Part shown: in pieces, positions 16,826 through 24,770 of the stretch
How the letters are laid out: each line of letters opens with the position of its first letter
How positions within the stretch are numbered: position 1 is the stretch's first letter
DNA from: Bdellovibrio sp.
GTDB taxonomy: Bacteria > Myxococcota > SpSt-1050
Reading direction: 5' to 3'
DNA: 35,273 nt
Assembly: GCA_020725805.1 (NCBI GenBank)
Contig: DYEF01000093.1
Location: 1 to 35,273 of the forward strand
Translations under genes and position numbers: made by a program
The notes under the pieces: model-generated
Databases searched by the model: none
What the model was told of the DNA's origin: nothing
What the model saw: only the letters and a program-made list of their open reading frames with translations

Positions 16826-17059
16826 TTAAAATTCTGTTGTAACCAGAGTCTCGGTGGCCTCTACACCCTTGACTCCCCTTATTTCGGTTACAACCTTTCT
16901 GGTCATTTCGTTGATTGACTTGGCCTCTACCCTTACCACCACATCCCAGTGTCCGAAGACCAGGTCTACTTCGACGACTCCTTTCAGTACTCTCAGTGAA
17001 TTAAGAGCTTCTCTCTCAAGTCCGGGGACAAGTCTTAGCAACACATAACCTCTAACCAT
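16826..17059 (-). CDS. stand-alone Lrp/AsnC ligand-binding (RAM) domain protein
   Basis: A 77-aa protein that consists only of the RAM/Lrp-AsnC ligand-binding fold: GYVLLRLVPGLEREALNSL (first strand and helix), VVEVDLVFGHWDVVVRVEA (the family's FGxxD-type turn) and MTRKVVTEIRGVKGVEATETLV. The DNA-binding helix-turn-helix of Lrp is absent. Such domains sense amino acids and may form oligomers alone or with full-length Lrp proteins. The frame extends upstream to 17113, but ATG at 17059 has a clear GGAGG site 7 bases before it. It is divergent from the IgGFc-binding-like lipoprotein gene across a 120-bp control region. Confidence 0.88.
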   Translation of the reverse strand: MVRGYVLLRLVPGLEREALNSLRVLKGVVEVDLVFGHWDVVVRVEAKSINEMTRKVVTEIRGVKGVEATETLVTTEF

Positions 17060-17084
17060 AGTAAATCCTCCAAAAGAGCCATAC

Positions 17085-17113
17085 TTAATGACAAAAATAT
17101 CGCAGTATGTCAA
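17085..17113 (-). promoter_or_regulatory. possible promoter for the RAM-domain gene
   Basis: A perfect TTGACA on the minus strand is followed after 17 bases by CATTAA (3/6). It lies 26 bases before the ATG at 17059 and immediately beside the palindrome at 17117-17135. Confidence 0.4.
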
Positions 17114-17116
17114 TAT

Positions 17117-17135
17117 AGAAATTTACAAAATTTCT
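17117..17135. promoter_or_regulatory. perfect 8-bp palindrome, candidate operator
   Basis: AGAAATTT and AAATTTCT are perfect inverted repeats separated by ACA. The site ends where the extended -10 box of the rightward promoter begins and is 4 bases from the -35 box of the leftward one, so a protein bound here could control both genes. Confidence 0.5.
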
Positions 17136-17143
17136 GATATAAT
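17135..17143 (+). promoter_or_regulatory. extended -10 promoter of the IgGFc-like gene
   Basis: TGATATAAT is a perfect extended -10 (TGn followed by TATAAT). No good -35 box is present, which is usual for extended -10 promoters. Transcription would start near 17150, giving a leader of about 30 bases. Confidence 0.58.
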
Positions 17144-17179
17144 GTTTGTGTGTTATATTAATTATGTCAGGAGGAGACG

Positions 17180-19051
17180 ATGCCTAAGGTCAGAATTCCG
17201 GGAATTATCATTTTCCTTTCAGCAGTTTTATTGCTTTCATATTGTTCATCATCAGATGATTCAGGAAGCAATCTTTCAGGAAAAGATGGTTCTACCGGTA
17301 ACGATGGTTCAACATCTCTGGTCTGCACCCCCAAGGAAAGGGCCGGATGCACAACTTATTTCGACTACAAGGTCTGTAATGACTCGGGAACAGGATATGA
17401 AACGAAATCCTGCGATACCGGACAGATATGCCAGAACGGTGAATGCAAAAATGTCACCTGCTATCCCGGAACGCTTAAATGCATCGACAACAAGACTCTT
17501 CAGAAATGCTCGAATGACGGAAGCAAATGGGAAAACTACCTCACCTGTGATAATACCAAAGGAGAGGTATGTACAGACAACAAATGTATGAATGCCTGTC
17601 AGGAGGCGACAAGTACCAAATCATATATTGGCTGTGAATACTGGGCGGTCCATTTAAGGAATGCACCTCAGGAACTTATGGGAGACCCGAGTGTTCAGGC
17701 ATCCGATACGGCCGTCTGGGGAGTTGCTGTAAGTAATACAAACACAAACCTGTACGCTCACGTAACAATTACCGAGGCAGCGACAGGCACGGTTATCGCT
17801 TCCAATACTATAGAGCCCAGAAAACTTCAGGTCTTTACATTCGACCCGAAGAAGGATAATCAGAAGTATAATCTGAAAGGTACCGAACTTGCCAACAATA
17901 AGCTTCTGAAAATATCTTCGGATGTACCGGTTGTAGTATATCAGTTCAATCCGATGAATAATACAGTCAAGGTCTATTCCAACGATGCATCCCTCCTTCT
18001 TCCGACGCACATTCTTACGGGCAATTACATAGTCGCATCCCGTCAGGAGATAGGTGTAAATCACCTGAACAACGGATACCTGACAATTATCGCCACATCT
18101 CCCGGCACAACGACAGTCGATATTACTCCTGCGGCAAACACCTCGGCCGGGACTAATGTCCCTGCGATGACAAAGGGTCAGAAGAAGACATTCACCCTCA
18201 ATCAGTATCAGGTACTGAATATCGAGACTGCATCACAGGGGAATGACCTGACAGGTACAATAATAAAATCCAACAATCCCATTGCGGTATTCGGAGGACA
18301 TATCTGTGAAAATATCCCGGATTCGAGCGGTTATTGTGACCATCTGGAAGAGCAGATGTTTCCTGTAGACACATGGGGAGACAAGTTCACCGCCGTTCAG
18401 TTTGCCCAGAGAGACTATCTGACAAACAAGAACGACCAGTGTATAGAACCGAAAAAAGGTGAATGGAATCCGAATTCCATTTACAGAATCATTGCCGGCA
18501 AGTCCGGTGTTACCGTAAATACAACACCACAGCAAACGGGTTTCCCGAAGACACTTAACCTCGGACAGTTTTATGAATTTCAGTCCAATCAGAACTTTGT
18601 CATCGAGGCCAATGGTCCGGTTATGGTCGTTCAGTATATGGCAGGTTCTACCTACCAGAACTCTGTATTCAGCAACTATGACTCCTGCAGTCATATAGGA
18701 GACCCTGCAATGGTTCTGCTCGTCCCTCAGGAGCAGTACAGAAAGGATTATATTTTCCTCGTCCCCGCAGATTATGCAACCAACTGGGTAAATATTGCAG
18801 CGCCCGTCAATACAACGGTTACACTTACACTTCAGGGGACGCAAAACAAGACAGTCATTCAACCGAGCCAGTTTACACAGATTCCCAATACACAATACGG
18901 CGTTTACAGATTCAGGGCTGTATCAGGTATATATGAACTCAACGCAAATAATCCGGTCTCAATAATTGTCTACGGATATCATCAGGATGTCTCGTTTGCA
19001 TATCCCGGAGGTCTGGACCTCAAGGTGATATACGATAATCCACAATTATAA
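17180..19051 (+). CDS. IgGFc-binding-like lipoprotein with Cys-rich N-terminal part
   Basis: This 623-aa protein has a signal ending LLSYC (Cys22, with Tyr at lipobox position -1), a Ser/Gly/Asp linker, and a Cys-rich segment at about residues 49-140 (GQICQNGECK, GEVCTDNKCMNAC type). The remaining 480 residues resemble the IgGFc-binding protein N-terminal family: VVVYQFNPMNN, SRQEIGVNHLNNGYLTIIAT, NPIAVFGGHICENIP, HLEEQMFPVDTWGDKF and FVIEANGPVMVVQYMAGS are typical of this fold in myxobacterial surface proteins. AGGAGGAG precedes the ATG by 3 to 5 bases. It probably mediates surface adhesion or glycan/protein binding; antibody binding is only the family name. It is monocistronic as seen. Confidence 0.85.
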   Translation: MPKVRIPGIIIFLSAVLLLSYCSSSDDSGSNLSGKDGSTGNDGSTSLVCTPKERAGCTTYFDYKVCNDSGTGYETKSCDTGQICQNGECKNVTCYPGTLKCIDNKTLQKCSNDGSKWENYLTCDNTKGEVCTDNKCMNACQEATSTKSYIGCEYWAVHLRNAPQELMGDPSVQASDTAVWGVAVSNTNTNLYAHVTITEAATGTVIASNTIEPRKLQVFTFDPKKDNQKYNLKGTELANNKLLKISSDVPVVVYQFNPMNNTVKVYSNDASLLLPTHILTGNYIVASRQEIGVNHLNNGYLTIIATSPGTTTVDITPAANTSAGTNVPAMTKGQKKTFTLNQYQVLNIETASQGNDLTGTIIKSNNPIAVFGGHICENIPDSSGYCDHLEEQMFPVDTWGDKFTAVQFAQRDYLTNKNDQCIEPKKGEWNPNSIYRIIAGKSGVTVNTTPQQTGFPKTLNLGQFYEFQSNQNFVIEANGPVMVVQYMAGSTYQNSVFSNYDSCSHIGDPAMVLLVPQEQYRKDYIFLVPADYATNWVNIAAPVNTTVTLTLQGTQNKTVIQPSQFTQIPNTQYGVYRFRAVSGIYELNANNPVSIIVYGYHQDVSFAYPGGLDLKVIYDNPQL

Positions 19052-19140
19052 TATTCAGAATTGGTCTTACCTTTCAAAGAGTGTCTGAATAAAGATATAA
19101 GCGTAAATATCCTGTTAAATATAAAACCGGCCGAATTTTC

Positions 19141-19168
19141 TTGCCATTTTTGAAGAGTTTGTGATTAT
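19141..19168 (+). promoter_or_regulatory. possible promoter for glutamine synthetase
   Basis: TTGCCA (5/6) and GATTAT (4/6) are separated by 16 bases, about 31 bases before the ATG at 19200. The upstream part of this gap also holds an ATTCAGA/TCTGAAT inverted repeat (19053-19059 and 19084-19090) just after the preceding stop, which may be a transcript-end hairpin. Confidence 0.38.
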
Positions 19169-19199
19169 CTTACGATGATTCATCCGGGAGGATTATTTT

Positions 19200-20621
19200 A
19201 TGGCCAGAAAGACAGAGGAAATCATCAGGCTTCTCAAAAAGGAAGATATCCTGTCCGTTGACCTTAAATTTGTAGATATGAACGGAGAGTTCAGGAAGGT
19301 CACTATCTCGCGTGACGAATTCAACGAAGACCTCCTCAAATACGGCATAGGATTCGATGGTTCTTCTGTAACCGGATTCAGAAAGGTCAAGGCCGGCGAC
19401 CTCGTACTCATACCCGAGACAGATACAATGCACTTCGACCCCGCATCAGAGACCAAGGTACTTTCATTCATCTGCTCAATAAATGAGGCCGATACAAGGA
19501 AGCAGTTTGAGGATGACCCGAGATATATATGCAAGAAGGCCAACAAATATCTGAAGGATTCCGGGATAGCAGATGAGGCATACTTTGCACCTGAATACGA
19601 ATTCTATATTTTCAACAATGTATCCTATGACATTTCGAAAAATCACTCTTATTTTTCAGTTGAAAGCGAGGAAGGCTACTGGAATTCGGAATTCGGAGAC
19701 GGAAACTACATTCCGATACCATATCAGAGAGGTTATCACAAGGCCCTCCCGTCAGACAGGTATTTTCACATAAGAGACAAAATAATCAGGACAATGCACC
19801 AGATGGACATCAGATTCAAGTATCACCATCACGAAGTAGCCTCTCCGTCCCAGCACGAGATAGAAGTTCCTCCGACACCGCTCCTCAAGGCTGCCGACAA
19901 TACTGTATGGATAAAATACATTGTCAAGAACACCTGCAAAAAGGAGAATCTTCTCGCAACCTTTATGCCCAAACCGCTTCCGGAAGATTCCGGCACCGGG
20001 ATGCATATTCACATTCTTCTGAAAAAAGGAGGCAAAAATATCTTCTTCGGAAATGAATACGCCTCGCTGAGCAAAACAGCTCTCTACTTTATCGGCGGCA
20101 TTCTCTATCACGGACGTTCCCTTGCGGCATTTACGAATCCTTCTGTAAATTCGTATAAAAGGCTTGTACCGGGATTCGAGGCGCCTACAACACTCGTATT
20201 CTCCCTCGGAAACAGGTCTGCGGCCATCAGAATACCAAAGTATGCAACTACCGAAAAATCGGCGAGATTCGAATTCAGAACCCCCGATGCAACTGCCAAT
20301 CCCTACCTCGCCTTTTCTGCTGTCCTGATGGCAGGTATCGACGGAATAAAGAACAAAATCGACCCCATAAAAAGAGGCTTCGGACCCTTTGATAAGAATC
20401 TTTACGAACTTTCGGATGCTGAACTGAAAAAGATCAGTTCGATTCCCCATAACTTCGAAGAGGCACTTGCGGCATTGCAGCTGGACTATGAGTTTCTCCT
20501 CTCAAACGGTGTCTTTACCAAGAACTTCATCGATGCGTGGGTAAATACCAAATTCAAGGAGGCCAAGCAGTTCAGATATTCCATTGACCCGCTTGAGTAT
20601 AAGATATATTTTGACTGTTAA
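19200..20621 (+). CDS. glnA: glutamine synthetase, type I
   Basis: The 473-aa enzyme makes glutamine from glutamate, ammonia and ATP. The N-terminal beta-grasp domain contains GFDGSS (51-56), and the catalytic domain carries the metal and substrate residues at near E. coli numbering: Glu132 and Glu134 (PEYEF), Glu212, Glu220, His269 (GTGMH) and Glu358/Arg360. The signature stretch NPSVNSYKRLVPGFEAP (313-329) and NRSAAIRIP are intact. The segment FDKNLYEL places Tyr402 at the position adenylylated in GSI-beta enzymes, so regulation by adenylylation is possible. A GGAGG precedes the ATG. It stands alone between a surface lipoprotein and a convergent giant protein gene; no P-II or amt gene is adjacent. 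Confidence 0.96.
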   Translation: MARKTEEIIRLLKKEDILSVDLKFVDMNGEFRKVTISRDEFNEDLLKYGIGFDGSSVTGFRKVKAGDLVLIPETDTMHFDPASETKVLSFICSINEADTRKQFEDDPRYICKKANKYLKDSGIADEAYFAPEYEFYIFNNVSYDISKNHSYFSVESEEGYWNSEFGDGNYIPIPYQRGYHKALPSDRYFHIRDKIIRTMHQMDIRFKYHHHEVASPSQHEIEVPPTPLLKAADNTVWIKYIVKNTCKKENLLATFMPKPLPEDSGTGMHIHILLKKGGKNIFFGNEYASLSKTALYFIGGILYHGRSLAAFTNPSVNSYKRLVPGFEAPTTLVFSLGNRSAAIRIPKYATTEKSARFEFRTPDATANPYLAFSAVLMAGIDGIKNKIDPIKRGFGPFDKNLYELSDAELKKISSIPHNFEEALAALQLDYEFLLSNGVFTKNFIDAWVNTKFKEAKQFRYSIDPLEYKIYFDC

Positions 20622-20643
20622 TCAATATAGTTAAAAATCAGAA

Positions 20644-23600
20644 CTAATCGACAACCGAGCAGCTGCATCCGGATTCTTCGGCGCCACTATCGTCCTGACC
20701 TGATGTATTACCATCGGTAATATGAATCCCGTCCTTAATCTCTGATGAATCCCTGCCAGATGCATCCGCAACAGATATATCGCCGGCATCCGCAGTATCA
20801 TCATAGCTAGTATCTGAACCGGTATCTTTATAGCCGAAGCATTTCCCCATATAGCAGTATGTCTCGTCGGGGCAGACTACATTCTTGCAGTAATCAACAC
20901 ACTTCCCGTTTTCACATACTGTCCCGTCTTTGCATACCACACCGATACAGGGATTCTGAGGGATACAATAACCATTGATACAGTCATATCCCTTCTGACA
21001 TTCACCGCTCATACAGGGGTCGGCACAGTAACCGTCTATACACTTCTGGGAGACTTCGCACTCGATTTTTCTGCCATCACAGTTCAGATCACCGGTAGAG
21101 CAATCCTCATATGCTGCCGGGTTGATCTCCTTGTTATAATCATCACAATCTTCACCGCCGCACCTGTAATCCTTAAAACCGTCCTTATCCCTGTCGGGGC
21201 AACCGCACCTCTTCTCCCCTCCTTCTTCAATGACCACTTCAAACTCCTTACATACGACCAGTACCTTCTCTGCCTTACTTATATGTCCTCCGATATCGGT
21301 TGCAGAAGCCCTAATTGTATATTCACCGCCTTCGAGCCTCCTGCCCCCGAACATTGCATCGTATCTGATATTCTTTACAAGAGTCTGAACGGAAATAAAA
21401 CTTGGATTCGTATCAAACAGTACATTGCCGCTCTTGTCCAGAATCTGCATCTGATACTGCGTAATATAGGTCTTGTCGTAAAATGTGAGCAGAATATCTG
21501 TATAGTCATAGAGCCCGTCACCGTCCGGTGTAACCGGATTATTTGAAAGCTCGATTTTAACCTCAGGAGGTGTGATATCGATTATTTTCACACCGTCGCT
21601 TATCGTCTCAGGTCCTGTAATCTTAACACCCTTCTCGATCTTGTACGGCCTTACCAGAAAATAATAAATAAAGTCGAATACGAGCCTCAGGTCCTTTGTG
21701 ACAGCCCTGTTTTTGACTCCGTTATCAGTCCAGTAGGTTATATATGTCCCGTTCTGGGAAATAATGGCATATTCATATCCCGTTGCACCGTCCACCTTCT
21801 CCCAGTTTGCACCGAGCGTACTTGTATATTCCTGACAATCCACATCCTCATCCTTGTCGGACGGACATCTGTCAGGACCATTGTCGAAGGTGGCCGTAAA
21901 ATAACCGTCATTTTCATATACATAGGGAGTAGCCTTTAATTCGGCCCTGTCGATTGCATAAATATATCCGTCTCCTGTACTGATGAGTATCTCGACATAA
22001 TTATCCCCGTCGAGGTCACCTGCAATAATATTGCCGACCGGATATCTGAAATTCAGGACAAATACCAGATCAAGATTCACTGCATCCACGGCATAGAGAT
22101 ATCCGTCTTTGGAGCCCACAACAAATACAGCCCTGCCGCTCTTGTCTATGTCTCTTATTGCAATTGACGGAGTCAGGTCACTCAACACACATTTATCCTT
22201 TGCGGCATCATCCTCTTTTTCGTACAATTTTCCGCATCCAAGAATTCTGTCTTTCAGAAGTGTCCCGTCCGATACCTTGTAAAGATATATATGAGCCGAG
22301 TCCACTGCCGTCTGCATAAACATAAGACCATCTGCTGTCTCAACCATAGAACCGTACTTGCCTGCATACTCAGTCTTGACAGAAGATTCCCATATCTTCT
22401 GCAGGCTGAAATTATATGCAGAAGGTGATGAGTATATCGCACCCGTATGTCCACCGTGGTTTATCAGCAACCCGCCGAAAAATGAAATCACTCCTGCATA
22501 GACATTGGCACTGGTATTCTGCGTAACAAGTGAACCATTTACGGCATTGAGCACTCTGAGTTGCCGGTAAGGATTGATTACATAATCCTCTAATCCGTCT
22601 CCGTTACAATCGGCAACCGTCCTGTAACCCTGACCGTCGCCCTGATAGGCAAGCCCGTATTCTGATGCCCAGTATTTCTGGGCTGTCTGCGAAGTCCCGT
22701 CCCAGACTATTATTCCGTATTTTGCGAGATTATTGTAGGGGTCGGTATATACATAATAGATATCCGGAATATTATCCCCGTTTGCATTGCCGAAAATCAG
22801 GTCCCGGTAAAATCCGTCTGTCTCGGTCCTTGGTGCAATAATACTGCTGAAGATCTTCTGGAGGTTATAGTTGAAGACATTTACAACAAGATTATTCCCC
22901 TCGAATTCGCCATATATCATATCGAATTTTCCGTCGTTATTCATATCTCCGATTGTGGGTAGTCCGCCGCTCCGGCTCCAGAGTATCCGCGGAGGGTTTA
23001 CAAGGTCAGTCGTCATACCGTCCAGCACAGAGATTACACCGCTCGAACGTGTAGTAAATACTTCGGGCCTGCCGTCCTTTTCAAGGTCCGAAATAAGCAT
23101 GTCGGCAATATACCCGCCGCTCTTCAGGTCCGGTATACCATCATAATCCATATCGTTTACAGACCTGAACTGGCTGTCATAGACAAATATTGTCCCGTTA
23201 TTGAAATGACCAACCAGATATCTTTCTTTTCCGTAAATTACCGGTCTGTAGAAATTATAAGATGCATTTGCAATACCTTCGATAAGTCCGACCCTGAAAG
23301 CCTGAGCGTCACCTACATCATAAGCCTCGATATTGTTACCTGTACGCATAATTATTTCTTTGCTGCCGTCGTTGCCATAATCAAACACGAAAAGCCTGTC
23401 GGCATAATTAAGTGATGCACCGGCAGCATTATCATAATAAATTGCATAAGAGAGACCGGCGGGGAAAAGAACTTTGATTACCAACACATATTCATCATTA
23501 TTCTTTTCGAGTTCGTACAGTCCATATCTGCCGGAGGTATAATCATACAGAAAAATCTGACGTTTTCCGTTATTATAAATATCGGCACTCCCGTAATACC

Positions 23601-24759
23601 TGTAATCCTGCAGTTCCACCCTGCTGCTGTAACAACTTGTAAATCTGTCCCACTTGGTAACACCTGTACAGATATATGAAGCATCGAGAATGTATGTCTT
23701 CCATTTACCCGTATTCGAGTCATAAACCGAAGTAATAAACTCAGATTCACCGTTATTGTCGAAATCACCGAGCGGGTCAGGCATAAGTGCAACCGAATCC
23801 CTCTGGAAGGTGGATTCCGGCGGTGATATCTGCCATATTGGTGTCAGAAAACCGTCCATTACCTTTAATGCCGTTATTCTCCTGCTCCCTCTTGCATAAT
23901 TCGAACTTGAATACAGAAATATCTCTTCCGCACCGTCATTATCCACATCCTTCGTCAGTATACTGGGAGAGCCCCACGGGAATGCCCCGAGAAAACCGGA
24001 CGCATACTTTAATCTTCCGTCATCTGCAGAATATACATAGAGATACTGGTCACCCGGTGCAATCACCTCGTAAATACCATCTCCGTCGATATCTGCAATC
24101 TGATTATTATTGCCACAATAGTAATCTCTTGTCTGCGGTTCAAGTGTAAATAACTTCTGAACATTTTTGAATCCGTTTCTGAAAGAATAGGCTATTCCTG
24201 TGCCATAGACAGCCCTCGGCTCTCTTGTCGCAGAACCACATGCCCTGTCTGCTGCATATATGTCGTCATAACCATCTTTGTTGATATCCTGAATAATCAA
24301 TGCCCCTATCCAGTTGAAATCGGTCTCTGAATTAATCCACTCGACAGACCCGTCCATTGCAGCAAGTATCAATATCCTTCCCTGCGAGTTTACAACTACT
24401 ATATCCTTTCTGCCATCCATATCTATGTCTCCGATATCAATAAGACTCTGTGCTGCAATATACGGAGTATCCCATATCAGAATGTCATTATGGAGTTTTG
24501 AAAGAACCTTCCCGCCCGATATAAGAACGTACTCCAGAGACCCGTCATTGTTGATATCATCAACAAGCAGTTGTCTCGAAGAGAGCGAACCTCCTGCATA
24601 ATACTTCCATTTGACTGACGGGATATCTATCTCGGCACTGCCTGAGACCATCGCCGTGCGGTTTACATCAGAGCGGAACATATGCCAGTAAATGTCATTA
24701 TAGCCGAACAGAAAGAGTGTAAAAGCACAGATAGTTACAAGAATCTTATATCTTCCCAT
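20644..24759 (-). CDS. giant exported FG-GAP/VCBS protein with MopE-like Cys-rich C-terminus
   Basis: The 1371-aa protein starts with a signal peptide (MGRYKILVTICAFTLFLFG). About 14 FG-GAP-like units follow (for example DDINNDGSLEYVLI, DIGDIDMDGRKDIVVV, QIADIDGDGIYEVIAP, IGDMNNDGKFDMIYGE), whose Asp-rich loops normally bind Ca2+ and build a beta-propeller. Residues about 1080-1190 resemble a FlgD-type Ig-like domain (PPEVKIELSNNPVTPDGDG). The C-terminal 180 residues hold a MopE-like CPDRDKDG...GGEDCDDYNKEINPAA block, several Cys-rich loops, an Asp/Ser/Thr-rich linker and the end SGCSCSVVD. It follows the 918-aa gene by 11 bases and is likely cotranscribed. It is probably a surface-exposed or secreted adhesion or structural protein. 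Confidence 0.86.
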   Translation of the reverse strand: MGRYKILVTICAFTLFLFGYNDIYWHMFRSDVNRTAMVSGSAEIDIPSVKWKYYAGGSLSSRQLLVDDINNDGSLEYVLISGGKVLSKLHNDILIWDTPYIAAQSLIDIGDIDMDGRKDIVVVNSQGRILILAAMDGSVEWINSETDFNWIGALIIQDINKDGYDDIYAADRACGSATREPRAVYGTGIAYSFRNGFKNVQKLFTLEPQTRDYYCGNNNQIADIDGDGIYEVIAPGDQYLYVYSADDGRLKYASGFLGAFPWGSPSILTKDVDNDGAEEIFLYSSSNYARGSRRITALKVMDGFLTPIWQISPPESTFQRDSVALMPDPLGDFDNNGESEFITSVYDSNTGKWKTYILDASYICTGVTKWDRFTSCYSSRVELQDYRYYGSADIYNNGKRQIFLYDYTSGRYGLYELEKNNDEYVLVIKVLFPAGLSYAIYYDNAAGASLNYADRLFVFDYGNDGSKEIIMRTGNNIEAYDVGDAQAFRVGLIEGIANASYNFYRPVIYGKERYLVGHFNNGTIFVYDSQFRSVNDMDYDGIPDLKSGGYIADMLISDLEKDGRPEVFTTRSSGVISVLDGMTTDLVNPPRILWSRSGGLPTIGDMNNDGKFDMIYGEFEGNNLVVNVFNYNLQKIFSSIIAPRTETDGFYRDLIFGNANGDNIPDIYYVYTDPYNNLAKYGIIVWDGTSQTAQKYWASEYGLAYQGDGQGYRTVADCNGDGLEDYVINPYRQLRVLNAVNGSLVTQNTSANVYAGVISFFGGLLINHGGHTGAIYSSPSAYNFSLQKIWESSVKTEYAGKYGSMVETADGLMFMQTAVDSAHIYLYKVSDGTLLKDRILGCGKLYEKEDDAAKDKCVLSDLTPSIAIRDIDKSGRAVFVVGSKDGYLYAVDAVNLDLVFVLNFRYPVGNIIAGDLDGDNYVEILISTGDGYIYAIDRAELKATPYVYENDGYFTATFDNGPDRCPSDKDEDVDCQEYTSTLGANWEKVDGATGYEYAIISQNGTYITYWTDNGVKNRAVTKDLRLVFDFIYYFLVRPYKIEKGVKITGPETISDGVKIIDITPPEVKIELSNNPVTPDGDGLYDYTDILLTFYDKTYITQYQMQILDKSGNVLFDTNPSFISVQTLVKNIRYDAMFGGRRLEGGEYTIRASATDIGGHISKAEKVLVVCKEFEVVIEEGGEKRCGCPDRDKDGFKDYRCGGEDCDDYNKEINPAAYEDCSTGDLNCDGRKIECEVSQKCIDGYCADPCMSGECQKGYDCINGYCIPQNPCIGVVCKDGTVCENGKCVDYCKNVVCPDETYCYMGKCFGYKDTGSDTSYDDTADAGDISVADASGRDSSEIKDGIHITDGNTSGQDDSGAEESGCSCSVVD

Positions 24760-24770
24760 ATATCACCCCT

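Noticed and set aside
18233-18895. 220-aa open frame on the minus strand inside the IgGFc-like gene
   Set aside because: It is antisense to a well-supported gene, has no ribosome site or recognisable domain, and its composition mirrors the codon pattern of the sense gene.
19128-19150. Possible sigma54 promoter upstream of glnA (GG ... TTGCC)
   Set aside because: The distance between the GG and GC elements is 12 bases instead of 10, so a sigma54 promoter would not fit.
19752-20450. 232-aa minus-strand frame opposite glnA
   Set aside because: Antisense shadow of a highly conserved enzyme gene.
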